NCBI GenBank assembly: GCA_003452275.1
Contig: DMIT01000062.1
Span: 1-6,086, forward strand
Direction: 5' to 3'
DNA length: 6,086 nt
Origin: Rhodospirillaceae bacterium
GTDB lineage: Bacteria; Pseudomonadota; Alphaproteobacteria; Micavibrionales; Micavibrionaceae
Shown here: positions 5,551 through 6,086 of the stretch, in pieces
How positions within the stretch are numbered: the first letter of the stretch is position 1
How the letters are laid out: each line of letters opens with the position of its first letter
The notes under the pieces: generated by a model
What the model was told of the DNA's origin: nothing
What the model saw: the letters and a program-made list of their open reading frames with translations, nothing else
The model's database searches: none
Position numbers and translations under genes: made by a program

Positions 5551-6086
5551 ATGAAAATCTTTTGCCGCATCTTCCTATTTTTATTCTCGATTGGCTGGAT
5601 TTCCGCGATTGCGGGGCTGATTCTCTTTGCGGGGATCATCTATAAATTCGGGCAATCTCTCCCCGATTTCAAAAATCTTGAAAATTACCAGCCGGCCGTG
5701 GTCACCCGCGTCCATGCGGGAGACGGACGTTTTCTTGCCGAATTTGCGCAAGAACGCAGAATTTTCGTTCCCATCACAGAGATTCCAGAAACGGTGATCC
5801 AGGCCTTTACCTCTGCTGAAGATAAAAATTTTTACAAACATAAGGGGGTCGATGTCATCGCCGTGAGCCGCGCTGTCGTCACCAATCTTAAAAATCACGG
5901 CAAAGACCGCCGCCCTGTCGGGGCATCGACCATTACCCAGCAGGTCGCCAAAAACTTCCTGCTGACCAATGAAGTCTCTTACGAACGCAAAATTCGTGAA
6001 GCTATCCTTGCTTATAAACTGGAAGAGACATTTTCTAAGAATCGTATTTTAGAACTCTATCTGAACCAGATTTTTCTGGGCCAACG
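5551..6086 (+). CDS. mrcA: Class A penicillin-binding protein (PBP1A type), N-terminal part
   Basis: The ATG at 5551 opens 178 codons that run off the right edge. These bifunctional enzymes polymerise lipid II into glycan strands and cross-link the peptides in the periplasm. A signal anchor spans about residues 7-31. The GT51 transglycosylase domain follows: motif 1 EDKNFYKHKG (90-99, catalytic Glu90), motif 2 GASTITQQVAKNF (124-136), and motif 3 RKIREA with Glu150 (146-151) leading into ILELYLNQIFLGQ (166-178). The transpeptidase domain lies outside the window, so the split between PBP1A and other class A members rests on the N-terminal part only; the short cytoplasmic tail and spacing favour PBP1A. 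The ribosome site is poor (only AAAGA a few bases upstream), but no better in-frame start is visible. It is divergent from rpmG. Confidence 0.93.
   Translation, partial: MKIFCRIFLFLFSIGWISAIAGLILFAGIIYKFGQSLPDFKNLENYQPAVVTRVHAGDGRFLAEFAQERRIFVPITEIPETVIQAFTSAEDKNFYKHKGVDVIAVSRAVVTNLKNHGKDRRPVGASTITQQVAKNFLLTNEVSYERKIREAILAYKLEETFSKNRILELYLNQIFLGQ

Overview
The window looks like chromosomal DNA of an alphaproteobacterium with moderate GC content. The main clue is the grouping of an sdhE-mfd pair divergent from recG, an arrangement familiar in that class. The non-zinc form of ribosomal protein L33 and the alphaproteobacterial look of the Mfd and RecG proteins agree. A narrower placement is not possible by eye; the GC seems lower than in most Rhizobiales or Caulobacterales. 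I see no mobile element, tRNA, rRNA or CRISPR array.

Layout. Positions 1-1061 (minus) hold the first 353 codons of mfd, which runs off the left edge. Five bases upstream of it lies sdhE (1067-1360, minus), the FAD-transfer factor for succinate dehydrogenase. Only 27 bp away, a plus-strand cluster of three tightly packed genes begins: an unrecognised one-TM protein (1388-1957), a ten-helix membrane protein resembling the DUF2157 group (1960-2898), and recG (2895-4973). The gaps are 2 nt and then a 4-nt ATGA overlap, so recG probably sits at the end of an operon with two membrane genes. The sdhE/1388 junction is a perfect 9-bp inverted repeat that contains both start codons, with both Shine-Dalgarno sequences between the arms.

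Past recG comes a convergent intergenic stretch (4974-5150) with three hairpins: a 16-bp stem built from tandem 11-bp repeats that start in the recG stop codon, a classical terminator with a T-tract serving the minus strand, and a further hairpin just behind rpmG. rpmG (5151-5375, minus) encodes an elongated L33 and has a perfect TTGACA -35 box. Divergent from it, at 5551, begins a class A penicillin-binding protein (mrcA/PBP1A type) that runs off the right edge within its transglycosylase domain.

Functionally, the window is mostly housekeeping: two DNA repair helicases (Mfd for stalled RNA polymerase, RecG for stalled forks), respiratory complex II maturation, a ribosomal protein and a cell wall synthase. 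The two membrane genes between sdhE and recG are the only accessory-looking part. I do not see an obvious new defence or mobile system.
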